A stretch of 64,000 nt of DNA from the NCBI GenBank assembly GCA_028641055.1, contig CM054058.1:498249919-498313918 (forward strand), read 5' to 3'. The notes beneath the pieces were generated by a model. The model made no database searches. It was not told where the DNA came from and saw only the letters and a program-made list of their open reading frames with translations. Every line of letters begins with the position of its first letter. The stretch's first letter is position 1. Source of the DNA: Alopecurus myosuroides (taxonomy: Eukaryota > Streptophyta > Magnoliopsida > Poales > Poaceae). Below, piece after piece: positions 55,171 through 64,000 of the stretch. Made by a program: the position numbers and the translations under genes.

Positions 55171-57693
55171 TCATTGACTAGAGTTAGGACCCGAGTTGGG
55201 TCCCTTCATGTTAGCAACAAGGGTCTTTGGAACCCATATAGTGTAGTCAATAAAACCCTCAATAGGACCAACATATTTAGCTTGCACAACACCATAATAA
55301 TCAACATATAAGAAATGGTGTGGGTTGTTAGTTCCTGCGGAGGAGCTACGAGTAGTGTTGTCCCTCATGACAATACCACCCGAAGCACCATGTTTGTTCT
55401 TCTTCTTGTTCTTCTTCTTCTTCTTGTTCCTTTTCTTGGCTACATAGCCAAGACCTTGCTTGCCCACTTGTTGCCTTGGAGCACTCACTTGTGGTCTAGA
55501 AATGACCGCATTAGTGCTTGAGGCAACCACTTGTGGGGTGGCAAGCATCACCTTTTCAACTTGAGTGCTTTTGCCCTTGAGCCTTGCAAGTTCATCCTTC
55601 AACCTAGCATTTTCTTCAATAATATTTGCATGATCACAAGAAGAAGTAGAAGTGCTAGGATGGTTAGCTTGAGTAAGTTGAGTTTGAAGTTGTTCATGCA
55701 ACTCTTTGAGGGATGAGTGTTGGCTTTCCAAAGCTTTGTGAGCAATGGTTAGCTTTTCAAACTCCTCGGTTAGTTTACCATGACCAACCCCAAACTCTAC
55801 TTTATCCTTTTTAGCCTTTTTATATTTAGCAATAGCAAGATCACGTTCCTTAATGATTTTAGAGACAAGTTCATTATGAGTGGTTTCAATAGTTTCAAGT
55901 TCATCCTCTAGAGAAACTCTACCATCATGCTCTTCTTCAAGAGTCATTGAGAGAGATGCAATTTCATCCGCATCCCTTCTCTCAATATCACCTTTCTTCT
56001 CAAGGGCCTCTTGGGCCTCTCCCAATTGCCTCATGAGATGCTCAAAGTACTTCTTGGTCTCCCCTTGCATGTTAGACATAAAACGATCCAAGGAGGCTCT
56101 TTCCTCTTCTTCTCTAAGACAAGCAATATGTTCTAGTTCACTAGGGGTCTTAGAGTTAGGAGAAGATGATACCTCCGTGGACTTAGCCATGAAGCACTTG
56201 GCATCGCGTTGAGGAAGATTTTCATTGGGAGATTCAAAGAGGGATGACGAAGATGGAGTGGAAGCAATAGCTAGAGCTGCCACTTCACTTGTTGTTTCTT
56301 CTTCTTCATCACTCCCGGAATCATACTCCTCTTGAGTCAAGAGCACAAACTTGGTGGGAGTCTTCTTGTTGAAAGGTTTCTTCTTGAAATGAGGTTTCTT
56401 GTATTCAACCTTGGACTTGTCCTTGCGGATGAGCTTGCCACTATGGTTTTCTCTATTCTCATATGGGCATTCCGCAATGAAGTGGTACTTGTCTTGGCAA
56501 TTGAAGCAAGATCTCACTTTTTGAGCCCCATCATTACCATAACGAGACTTGGTCTTCTCCTCAACAAACTTCTTGCCTTTAGGGGGATTGTTCCAAAACT
56601 TTTGCACGGTGAGAGCTATTAGATCCTTTAGAACGGGATCATATTCTTGTTCCTTCAATGGAGGCAATGCTTCTTCCCCATCTTCATCATTCTCAACTTC
56701 TCTTGTCAACACCTTGGCCTTCAAAGCAACGGAAGCTCCTTGATGCATTCCAATGGCCCTAGCACGGTTGTCAAGAGCATTCTTGGTTTGCACTTTGTAG
56801 GAGCTCAACTCTTGCATGACTTGGGTAGAGGTCATGGTGGAGAAATCATGTCTCCCTTGAATGCTCTTCATATCCGTGCCCTCGAAAGGCATCACGGCAA
56901 TTATGAACTTCCTCTTGATCCAAGCATCATCAATATGTGTTGCACCCGCATTAGAGAAGGCGGTGGCAAGAGACTTGAGCCTCCGATACATGTCAACGTG
57001 ATCTTCTCCATCACGCATGAAGAATCCTTCGGCCTCATTGGTCAAGGTGTCATAGCGATTTCTTTGCATGCTTTCATTCCCAACAAACATGACGACAAGG
57101 GCATCCCATGTCTCTTTGGCGGTGGAGAAGTGTTGAAGATGCGGCATGTGATTGGGGCCCACGGCTTGATGAAGGATGGACAAAGCGGTGTAATTGAGTT
57201 GGCAATCTACAACCTCTCTTCTTGTGAGATTCTTGGGATCATATGGCTTGTATCCATCACGAGTGATTCTCCAAAGATCTATACAAGAAGAGTTCAAGTG
57301 AGTCTCCATGTAGTATTGCCATTCACGAAAAGAATATGCATCAATTTTAGGTGGATCTCCCCTAGGAATTATATGAGGAAAAGGGATGGGAGGATCGGGA
57401 GAATATGAGCCTTCTACGGCATGATATCCTTCCTTTCCACTCGCACCCTTCTTAGAGGATTGTTCGGCGGAAGCAGTTTTAGGTGGTTCACCATCAACCC
57501 CAATCTTGGCACCCTCAGTTTCCGGAGGGGATGAGTCGACCACCTCCGGTTCCTTGGTTTTGAGGAGTGTTGTCATGAGTAGACGCAACTCCTCAAATTT
57601 AGTGTCTATGGATGAGGTCAATGATTCTCTCAAAGCATTGAGATCATTCATGGACACATTTCCTTCGGACGGAGCGTCATCCTCATCACCCAT
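55171..57693 (-). CDS. Copia Gag protein (840 residues)
   Basis: Begins 55 nt after the primer-binding side of the 5' LTR. It contains a UBN2-type gag domain (REWQYYMETHLNSSC, HFSTAKETWDALVVMF, YRRLKSLATAFSNAG; about residues 100-330) and a CCHC zinc knuckle CFNCQDKYHFIAEC at about residue 394. Long coiled coils follow at about residues 520-700, then a Lys-rich stretch near 755 and a C-terminal tail ending in TGA 55173-55171. The long C-terminal extension after the knuckle is typical of SIRE-type Gag. It would form virus-like particles packaging element RNA. The pol frame overlaps the last 12 or so codons in another frame. Confidence 0.9.
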   Translation of the reverse strand: MGDEDDAPSEGNVSMNDLNALRESLTSSIDTKFEELRLLMTTLLKTKEPEVVDSSPPETEGAKIGVDGEPPKTASAEQSSKKGASGKEGYHAVEGSYSPDPPIPFPHIIPRGDPPKIDAYSFREWQYYMETHLNSSCIDLWRITRDGYKPYDPKNLTRREVVDCQLNYTALSILHQAVGPNHMPHLQHFSTAKETWDALVVMFVGNESMQRNRYDTLTNEAEGFFMRDGEDHVDMYRRLKSLATAFSNAGATHIDDAWIKRKFIIAVMPFEGTDMKSIQGRHDFSTMTSTQVMQELSSYKVQTKNALDNRARAIGMHQGASVALKAKVLTREVENDEDGEEALPPLKEQEYDPVLKDLIALTVQKFWNNPPKGKKFVEEKTKSRYGNDGAQKVRSCFNCQDKYHFIAECPYENRENHSGKLIRKDKSKVEYKKPHFKKKPFNKKTPTKFVLLTQEEYDSGSDEEEETTSEVAALAIASTPSSSSLFESPNENLPQRDAKCFMAKSTEVSSSPNSKTPSELEHIACLREEEERASLDRFMSNMQGETKKYFEHLMRQLGEAQEALEKKGDIERRDADEIASLSMTLEEEHDGRVSLEDELETIETTHNELVSKIIKERDLAIAKYKKAKKDKVEFGVGHGKLTEEFEKLTIAHKALESQHSSLKELHEQLQTQLTQANHPSTSTSSCDHANIIEENARLKDELARLKGKSTQVEKVMLATPQVVASSTNAVISRPQVSAPRQQVGKQGLGYVAKKRNKKKKKNKKKNKHGASGGIVMRDNTTRSSSAGTNNPHHFLYVDYYGVVQAKYVGPIEGFIDYTIWVPKTLVANMKGPNSGPNSSQ

Positions 57694-57733
57694 ACTTAAA
57701 CTCTTAGGCGGTTAAGCCCGATAGAAGAGCCGA

Positions 57734-57746
57734 GGCTCTGATACCA
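57734..57746 (-). promoter_or_regulatory. Primer-binding site (initiator tRNA-Met type)
   Basis: Minus-strand TGGTATCAGAGCC lies three bases inside the 5' LTR boundary. It is complementary to the 3' end of plant initiator tRNA-Met and is the standard Copia primer site. Confidence 0.9.
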
Positions 57747-57748
57747 AT

Positions 57749-59172
57749 TGAAAGTATAGTATGGGCACCTAGAGGGGGGGGGTGAATAGGTGCTACGGCA
57801 AATTTTAATTTTTCTCAAATTTAGGCTTGACAAGAAAGGTAAATTCTCTAGATAGTGCAACTAGTGATGAATTTACCTATATGACAAGACAAGTAATCAA
57901 TGCAACAAGTACAAGTAAGTAAAGAGAGGGAGGAACGAGGTAACCGATGGAAGCACACGGAGACACGATGTATTTCCGAGTTCCTCCTTTTTAGGGGAGT
58001 ACGTCTCGTTGGAGGGGTGTGAGCTCGCCACAAAGGCCTACTCAACGCCACTAAGGCTTCACCCTATTCTCCGATGAACTTCGCCACAAAGGCCTAGTTC
58101 ACCTTCCACTATAGAACCCCTTTGAGGCGGGGATCAAATCCTTTACAAACACCTTGGGGCACACACCCACAACTTAATTGGGGGCTCCCAACAACTCTTG
58201 AATCACCAACTAGAAACAAGATGCCTAGGTTCTCCACAAGAGGAAACCCTAGGCAAGATCCCTCGAGCTAGAGAGGGGGAAATGAAGAACGGGTTGGTGA
58301 AGATGTAGATCGGGGCCTTCTCCTTCAATCCTCCAAAGATCTTCAAGATTGGGTGGAGGGATTGGGAGTTATGAGGGATTTGGTGAGTTCTTAAATGCTC
58401 ATCAATGCTAAGGGGAAGAACTAGATCTTGAGGAAGAAGAGGAGGGCTATTTATAGTCCCTCCTCACAACTAGTCGTTGTGCAGGAAAAAAGGTACCGGA
58501 ATATCCGGTTCAAGTTTGGACCGGAATATCCGGTTAGTTTGCTCCACGCAGAACTGCAGTGCTGGACCGGATTATCCGGTTGATTTGAAATAATCCGGTA
58601 CAAATAATCCGGTAGATGCCAGTACGCAAATCTTCTAGTCCTTAGCCATTTTTCCACTTCCTCAACTGCAACCGGAATATCCGGTATATATGAAATATCC
58701 GGTACAAATAATCCGGTTGACTCCAGTAGCTCAAAACTTCCAGTCCTTAGCAGTTTTTCGCAGCAACCGGAATATCCGGTCCGGGATGAATAATCCGGTC
58801 CAAATAATCCGGTTGACTCCAGTAGCTCAAAACTTCAGTCCTTAGCAATTTTTCGCAGTAACCGGAATATCCGGTCCAGGATGAAATATCCGGTCCGAAT
58901 AATCCGGTTGATTCCAGTATGCAAAAACCTCAGTCCTTAGCCATTTTTGAGCTCCTTTCTCAGCAACCGGAATATCCGGTCCAGGATGAATAATCCGGTC
59001 CGAATAATCCGGTTGAGTTCTGTCCCAAAAACCTCAGGCCAAACTTCACCGACTTTTCAGTGCTCGATGCCGATGTTAAGTATAACACCTGCACACTAAA
59101 CACCTCGATAAATAATGTACTTAGTATTGTTAACTAACACACAAAACACTGGGAAAACGAAATGCACTTTCA
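57749..59172 (-). repeat. 5' LTR of the Copia element (right-hand copy)
   Basis: 1424 bp. In element orientation it runs from 59172 to 57749 and starts and ends with TGAAAGT/ACTTTCA. U3 (59172 to about 58420) contains the CCGGATATTCCGG motif array, then a CTATAAATAG TATA box (58450-58459), followed by R/U5. Confidence 0.95.
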
Positions 59173-59177
59173 GACGT

Positions 59178-60857
59178 CCACCTGTGATGTACCTTGGCAT
59201 CTAGCCCATGGAGGAAGTGTGGAGAAGAAGGGAGGGGGTTTTGGGGGTATAGATTATGTCCAGGGTGTTGAGTGATAAGTTTTCCACCTTCCAGAGCAAG
59301 AGAGAGGTAGAGAGAATGCAATGATTGACTAGTAGAGGCATGTACTCAACAGTGTCCAGAAATAACAAGATGGTTTTTGATTGTTTTCACAAATATTTTT
59401 AGAAGAACATAAGTTAAAGATCATGTGCATTAGATAGAGGGTGAAAAATGGAGTCTAGGGATGGTTGCCTCAAGAGTTTTGAAAAATATTTATTTCACAA
59501 ATTTTTTGGAAATTAAAAAAGTGCTGAATCTGCTTTTAAATGTTTTCTCCAAAATTTTCAACACAACTTGCAAATATTTTTGTACAAATAAGTCCCACAT
59601 GGTCATAGGCATGTTGGGTAATTTTTCCAAGATTTTAGCAAATACTTTCCTTCACGAAATATATTAAAATCCATTTCTGGCCTTTTGGAAAATGGAAAAT
59701 AATAAATAGTAAAATGCTTTTAAAACAAATTGTTTGAGTTGGTATGAGAGAGTATATAATATAGGTCTCAAAAGTGATTTTTAATAAGCAACTCTTTTGA
59801 AAATATTTGAGGCACCAAGTAGAATAGTGTGAAAACAGATGTTTAATTAATAGGCTAAAAACCATGAGAGAAGAATAATTAAATGGCCATTGAAAAATAA
59901 ATGTACCATATGGATATGATGTATAGGTCATGGATATTACAATGGTAGGTTCATTGGGCCTGAAAGCATTAAGGAGTGATTTGGAGTAACATGGACAAAG
60001 TGCTTCATGATACAGGAGATATGATCATTATTTTGGGGATGCCTTCAAAAGGGCTTTGAAAGATGATACCGAAGTGTTTCACTATCCAAATTAATAACTT
60101 GGATAGATAGCATAGATATATACAATTAGATGTATGATGATGCATTGATGATTAGCTGAAGATTTGTCATAGAAGCATGTCTCCAAAGTTGGAGATTTTT
60201 AAGAAAACAGAAGATGATATGGATATGAGATGGAATATGATATTGATGTTTGATCTTGTTATTACTAGGTTTTATTTACATAAAACAACACACATTCATC
60301 AACAAACAGAAATAAATACTCCACGCACATAAAGGGAAAGATCTCACATAAAGCTAGGAAAAAAATAACAAGACACACAAGATTATTCAAGCAACTGAGT
60401 TCTTTAAATTAATTTCTAGGATGTTCTATCAAGTGTTAAATTTAGGTAGTGATAAAGACATACCATGACAAGAGAATTTTGTAAAGAGGTTCATCTCATA
60501 AGTTGTTATTTCCGAAAGAATATAATTGAGGTAAAACACAGGGGTAACATAGTCCCTTCTTATAGTTTTTGCAAAAGAAGGAAGTGAGAAGGAGTTTTTG
60601 AAATACTTGCAAAAACATCTTGGTTGAAAACAGGTTGGAGATGATTATCTCCAAAATACTTTTCATATAGTTTTGGAAATTATCTTTTTTTTTCTAAAAA
60701 CTTGGCCATTTGGGTTTCTTCTAAAATCAAAACATTTTCAGAAAGGTTTTTGCCAAAAGAGGGTGATCGATGAAGATGGTAATCTTTCTTGTCATGACTT
60801 GATCACAAGGCTTGTGGTTTAAGAAAGTTATGGTCATTGGTTTTAATATCAGGTGTT
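59178..60857. other. Continuation of the old repeat interrupted by the Copia element
   Basis: CCACCTGTGATGTACC follows the GACGT duplication and continues the GC-rich-to-AT-rich repeat seen before 47150. Low-complexity AT-rich sequence; no gene or clear terminus recognised. Confidence 0.45.
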
Positions 60858-61052
60858 AACAAACACAAACACAAACACAAACACAAACACAAACACAAAC
60901 ACAAACACAAACACAAACACAAACACAAACACAAACACAAACACAAACACAAACACAAACACAAACACAAACACAAACACAAACACAAACACAAACACAA
61001 ACACAAACACAAACACAAACACAAACACAAACACAAACACAAACACAAACAC
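60858..61052. repeat. (AAACAC)n hexamer array, about 32 copies
   Basis: An uninterrupted ACAAAC hexamer run of about 195 bp. All six frames stay open across it, giving meaningless dipeptide ORFs. Expected to be length-polymorphic. Confidence 0.95.
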
Positions 61053-61194
61053 ATACAACAAGCAAATAGATAAGAAACACAAGCATTAGTCAAACATATA
61101 AAAAGTTTTTGTTGGCCCTGATTTTTGGGTTATTGAAAACAAGTTTTTCATGTATTCCAAAAATTGGGTTGTTACACACATCAAGCTAAATTTC

Positions 61195-61212
61195 TGGCGC
61201 CGTTGCCGGGGA
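61195..61212 (+). promoter_or_regulatory. Primer-binding site of a second Gypsy element
   Basis: TGGCGCCGTTGCCGGGGA, preceded by ACACATCAAGCTAAATTTC, is the canonical post-LTR junction of a large grass Gypsy group. Only the last bases of an LTR (GTTACACACATCA) remain upstream, so the 5' LTR is missing or was replaced by the preceding repeat. Confidence 0.7.
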
Positions 61213-61307
61213 GGAATAATTTCTACGAGGGGAGTCTCTCGCCTCCAATCATTTTTAGTTTGTTTTTTTTTGCTTGTTACTTGCTTTATCCTGCTTGCTA
61301 GCAATAT

Positions 61308-62377
61308 TTGATGTCTTTGAATCTAGATCTTATTGGCAAGGTGGGTACACATATTAACAACAAAAATATTATAAGGAACACCGCTTGTCACAAAAAGGGA
61401 TACACTTATGGGAGAAAATTAATAAATTGCATAATTGTGCTAAAAACTTGTGCTCTACTTGTAATGTTACTTATTGTTTTGATAAATCTTGTTGCTGTAG
61501 GAGGTATAAACACCTCCCTTTTCAATGTGAGTATAATGATTATGTTACCATATCTTCTTATGTTAAGGGAAATTATGACTTTGATGATGTGGAACAAATT
61601 GACGAATTTATTGCTTGGAAGGGTGCATTCGAAATTGCCTATTTGCTTGAAAGTATTGATGATGCACCTTATAAATATGGGATTTATGCTATACTTGAAT
61701 ATTTCTTTGATAATTACAAGGATTTTAATTACTACATACTTAAATATCTTAATAGATTCTCTCCCCCAAAGGGAGAGACTAATGCCTTGCAGGAGCCTAT
61801 GGAAGAGGAAACTGCTGAATCTAGAAGCTCATTGGATGAAAAGGAGGAGGAGAGTGATGATCAATAGGAGGAAGAATGGAGTATCTACCCATGTCTACCT
61901 CCCACTGAGAGTAACTCTTTAACTCGTAATTGTGATGATCCTATTGATTCTTTTGAAATATCCCTTTTTGATGAAATCGATACTTCCTATACTTGTGACC
62001 TTGATACTACTATGAATGAAACTTGTGATAATGATATTACTACTGTTATTTATGATAATCCATGCTACTTTGATAAATCCTATGATAATCCTCTATTTAT
62101 TCCAACTATTGATATGCATGATAATGAGGAAGTTTGTTTGGAAAATTTATATGATAATGCTCTAGATGATGGAACTATGTTACTTGATGTTACAAATTCT
62201 AATGCTACTGAAAATGGGATTTATATTAGTAGTCTCATATCTTTTATGAGTGATAAATCATCTTGTTTTGATATTGCTAAAAGTGGGCAAAAGGAGGAGC
62301 TGATTTTAAATTTTGACCCCACTGTTTTTGAGCTTGATATGAATTGTGTGCGTTTAGACCATGACAAACATATGTGA
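61308..62377 (+). pseudogene. ORF of the second Gypsy element (N-terminal leader ORF), broken
   Basis: From ATG 61308 the frame begins MSLNLDLIGKVGTHI. It shifts near 61380 to KLHNCAKNLCSTCNVTYCFD, followed by HLPFQCEYNDYVTISSYVKG and DAPYKYGIYAILEYFFDNYK. TAG at 61865-61867 interrupts it, and the same frame continues (EWSIYPCLPP, DSFEISLFDEIDTSYTCDLD) to TGA at 62375-62377. The cysteine pairs (CAKNLCSTC, CCC) may bind metal. I recognise the family as a retroelement ORF common in Triticeae-type genomes, but its function is unknown. Confidence 0.6.
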
Positions 62378-63738
62378 TAATTATGTTGTTGAGTTTGTTC
62401 ATGATGCTACTTAAAATTATTATGAGAGAGGAAAATATGGTTGTAGGAATTTTTATATTACTAAAACACCTCTGTTTTTGTTGAAAGTTTTGAAATTGCT
62501 CTTGTTCTACCTTCCCATGATTTCTAGTTTGAGCTTCTTTAATTTATTTCGTTACAAGATTCCTATGCATAGAAGTGGGTGAGACTTAAATTTGTTTTAT
62601 AATTTCTTCTTGATGCTCCCTCTTTCTTAATTCATATTTCTTATGTGAGCATCTTCTCGAATTACTGGGCGTAGCTAAAGGACATTAAAGAATAGCACTT
62701 CTTGGGAGATAACTCGTGGTTTTATTTTTGCTTTGTTTTTCTCTGTTTTATTTTATTCAAGGGGTTGTATACTTCTGTAGAAACTCCTTTGTATGTTTAT
62801 TATCATGTTTTTGTTGTGCCAAGTAAAGTTTCTAGCGAAAGTTGGAGTTGGTTTTGGATTTCTGCGTAGGAAACAGATTTCTGCTGTCCACCATAAAATA
62901 TCGTATAAATTCTAGAAAGATCAAAATGACCTGAAATATTTTTTGCTTATTCCTGAGATAATTTCGAAACTTTTTTGCTCTTTATGTTTTTCGATCTGAG
63001 TAACGTAAGTTCCCCGAAAAAAATGGTATTTACATACTGTTCTGGTTTTGGTAGATTCTGCCATTTTTCTTGCATTTGCTCTTTTACGATGTCAAGTGGA
63101 TTTCTTTGCTTCACGAAACATCAGTGGCTATAGCTAATCTTTAACAGTATCAATAGCACTTTTGCCCATGCAGAACCCATGGATTTTTTATTGTTTCACT
63201 AACTCTCTAATACGAATTACTTTGAGTGTGGTGTGAACAAAGTTTTCAAGGGCCAAGAGAAGAGGGTGATATAATGTGATCAAGAAGAGTGCAAGGTGAA
63301 TGCTTGGGTATGCCCCCGTGGTTCATCCTAGAAAATTCTAAGAAGACTCAAGCATCTAAGCTTGGGGATGCCCAAGGCATCCCCTTCTTCATCAACAATT
63401 TATCAGGTCACTTCTAGTGAAACTATATTTTTATTTGGTCCCATCATATGAAATTTACTCGGAGCATCTGTTTGTTTTTCTTTGTTTTCCTTTGTTTTCT
63501 TTTGTTTTCCTTTCTGAAATAATATAGTTGGAACCTAGCATTATTTGTGTGGGAGAGATACACGCTCCACTTTTTCATTTGAATACTCGTTATGCTCGTA
63601 TTCTTTGTTTTTCTTCTAGTTGCTGGAAAATTCCTTTTTAGCTCCTGTTTTTCTTGCATCTCTTATTTCAAATTTCATAACTTTCTAAAATAGTACAACT
63701 CTAGTTATATTATTCTTACTAGATTTATTAAAAGCAGT
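62378..63738. other. Internal non-coding part of the second Gypsy element
   Basis: Contains landmark words usual downstream of this ORF: CACTTCTTGGGAGATAACTC, AGCTTGGGGATGCCC and AGGCATCCCCTTCTTC. No open frame of note. Two related GGGGATGCCCAAGGCATCCCC-like palindromic words occur near 63362-63385. Confidence 0.5.
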
Positions 63739-64000
63739 TTGTCTACTAATAAAGTTCTTAAGGATGGTTTCAAGGTCAGAGGGTACACTTCTATTTTTGT
63801 TCTAGGAATTACCATAGGAATTGACATAACCATTACCACTATTAGAAGTATAGGGCTTATAATTGTTACTACCAAAATTATTTCTATAAGCATTATTGTT
63901 GAAATTGTTGTTTTTAATGAAGTTCACATCAACATGCTCTTCTTGAGCAACCAAAGAGGCTAAAGGAACATTATTTGGATCAACATGTGTTTTACCATTC
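63739..64000 (-). pseudogene. Inverted gag fragment of a related Gypsy element, continues past the window
   Basis: On the minus strand the frame reads NGKTHVDPNNVPLASLVAQE, EEHVDVNFIKNNNFNNN and AYRNNFGSNNYKPY, an Asn-rich gag segment typical of cereal Gypsy elements. A TAG interrupts it after GYVNSYGNS at about 63800. Because it faces the element at 61195, a second element, an inversion or a nested insertion must begin nearby. Confidence 0.6.

Larger units (their letters stand above)
47151..59172 (-). mobile_element. Very young Ty1/Copia element (12.0 kb), SIRE/Maximus-like, TSD GACGT
   Basis: Two LTRs of 1423 and 1424 bp (47151-48573; 57749-59172) are flanked by GACGT (47146-47150; 59173-59177). 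In the stretches I compared, the LTRs differ only in the length of a G run (8 versus 9). Genes lie on the minus strand: gag (57693-55171), protease-integrase-RT-RNaseH (55166-51741, frameshifted), then a separate two-exon gene (50945-49124) before the 3' LTR. A long Gag, an extra ORF after pol and several polypurine tracts fit the SIRE (Maximus-type) lineage. The near-zero LTR divergence means insertion was very recent, yet pol has at least two frame breaks. Confidence 0.95.

Noticed and set aside
60803..61093. Several long ORFs over the AAACAC array on both strands
   Set aside because: They are pure translations of a hexamer repeat with no stop in any frame, not proteins.

Overview
This window is intergenic-style DNA from a large, transposon-rich grass genome. 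It most resembles a Pooideae/Triticeae-type cereal or forage grass. The evidence is LTR ends of the BARE/WIS/Angela type (minus-strand starts at about 5983 and 41300), a Stowaway MITE, Caspar-like CACTA DNA, PIF/Harbinger DNA and very large nested retrotransposons. Species cannot be fixed from sequence alone. Only one ordinary host gene is clearly intact: an intronless papain-like cysteine protease (15703-16782, minus).

Layout. 1-290 is a fragment of a locally repeated segment (copy A). 304-2160 is a PIF/Harbinger-type element with TTA target duplications, carrying a broken acidic-tailed protein gene. 2721-6034 (copy B) contains a Stowaway MITE and a reversed BARE-like LTR fragment. 6103-8880 starts with a CACTA-type terminus, holds a tRNA-like relic, and ends in about three 663-bp tandem repeats. 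8900-12600 holds gene-like GC-rich pieces split by a solo LTR (10516-12102). 13600-14650 is a minisatellite made of palindromic units. The protease gene follows.

17486-41351 is a second full copy (copy C/D) of segment B, opened up by nested insertions. A young 9.9-kb Gypsy element (18002-27884, TSD GCTTT) sits inside the Stowaway MITE. A LINE 3' fragment (about 28583-39494) is itself split by a 9.4-kb CACTA element (28621-37994, TSD CTC). That CACTA contains a 1.45-kb internal tandem triplication. A second solo-LTR-like copy (41352-42904, opposite orientation to the first) follows. 47151-59172 is a very young 12.0-kb Copia element (minus strand, TSD GACGT) in older repeat DNA. 60858-61052 is an (AAACAC)n array. 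61195 to the end is Gypsy internal sequence meeting a second, inverted gag fragment.

The most interesting content is inside the two young LTR retrotransposons. The Gypsy has lost its RNase H and integrase, yet keeps an apparently intact six-exon antisense gene (26768 to 23835, 830 codons plus stop, every exon junction in frame) with its own TATA box. The Copia element carries a second, two-exon gene downstream of pol. Its upstream region and intron contain the same CCGGATATTCCGG-type motif that forms a dense array just upstream of the LTR TATA box, which suggests shared transcriptional control. The Copia pol and the CACTA genes are broken by stops and frameshifts, so these copies are probably non-autonomous.
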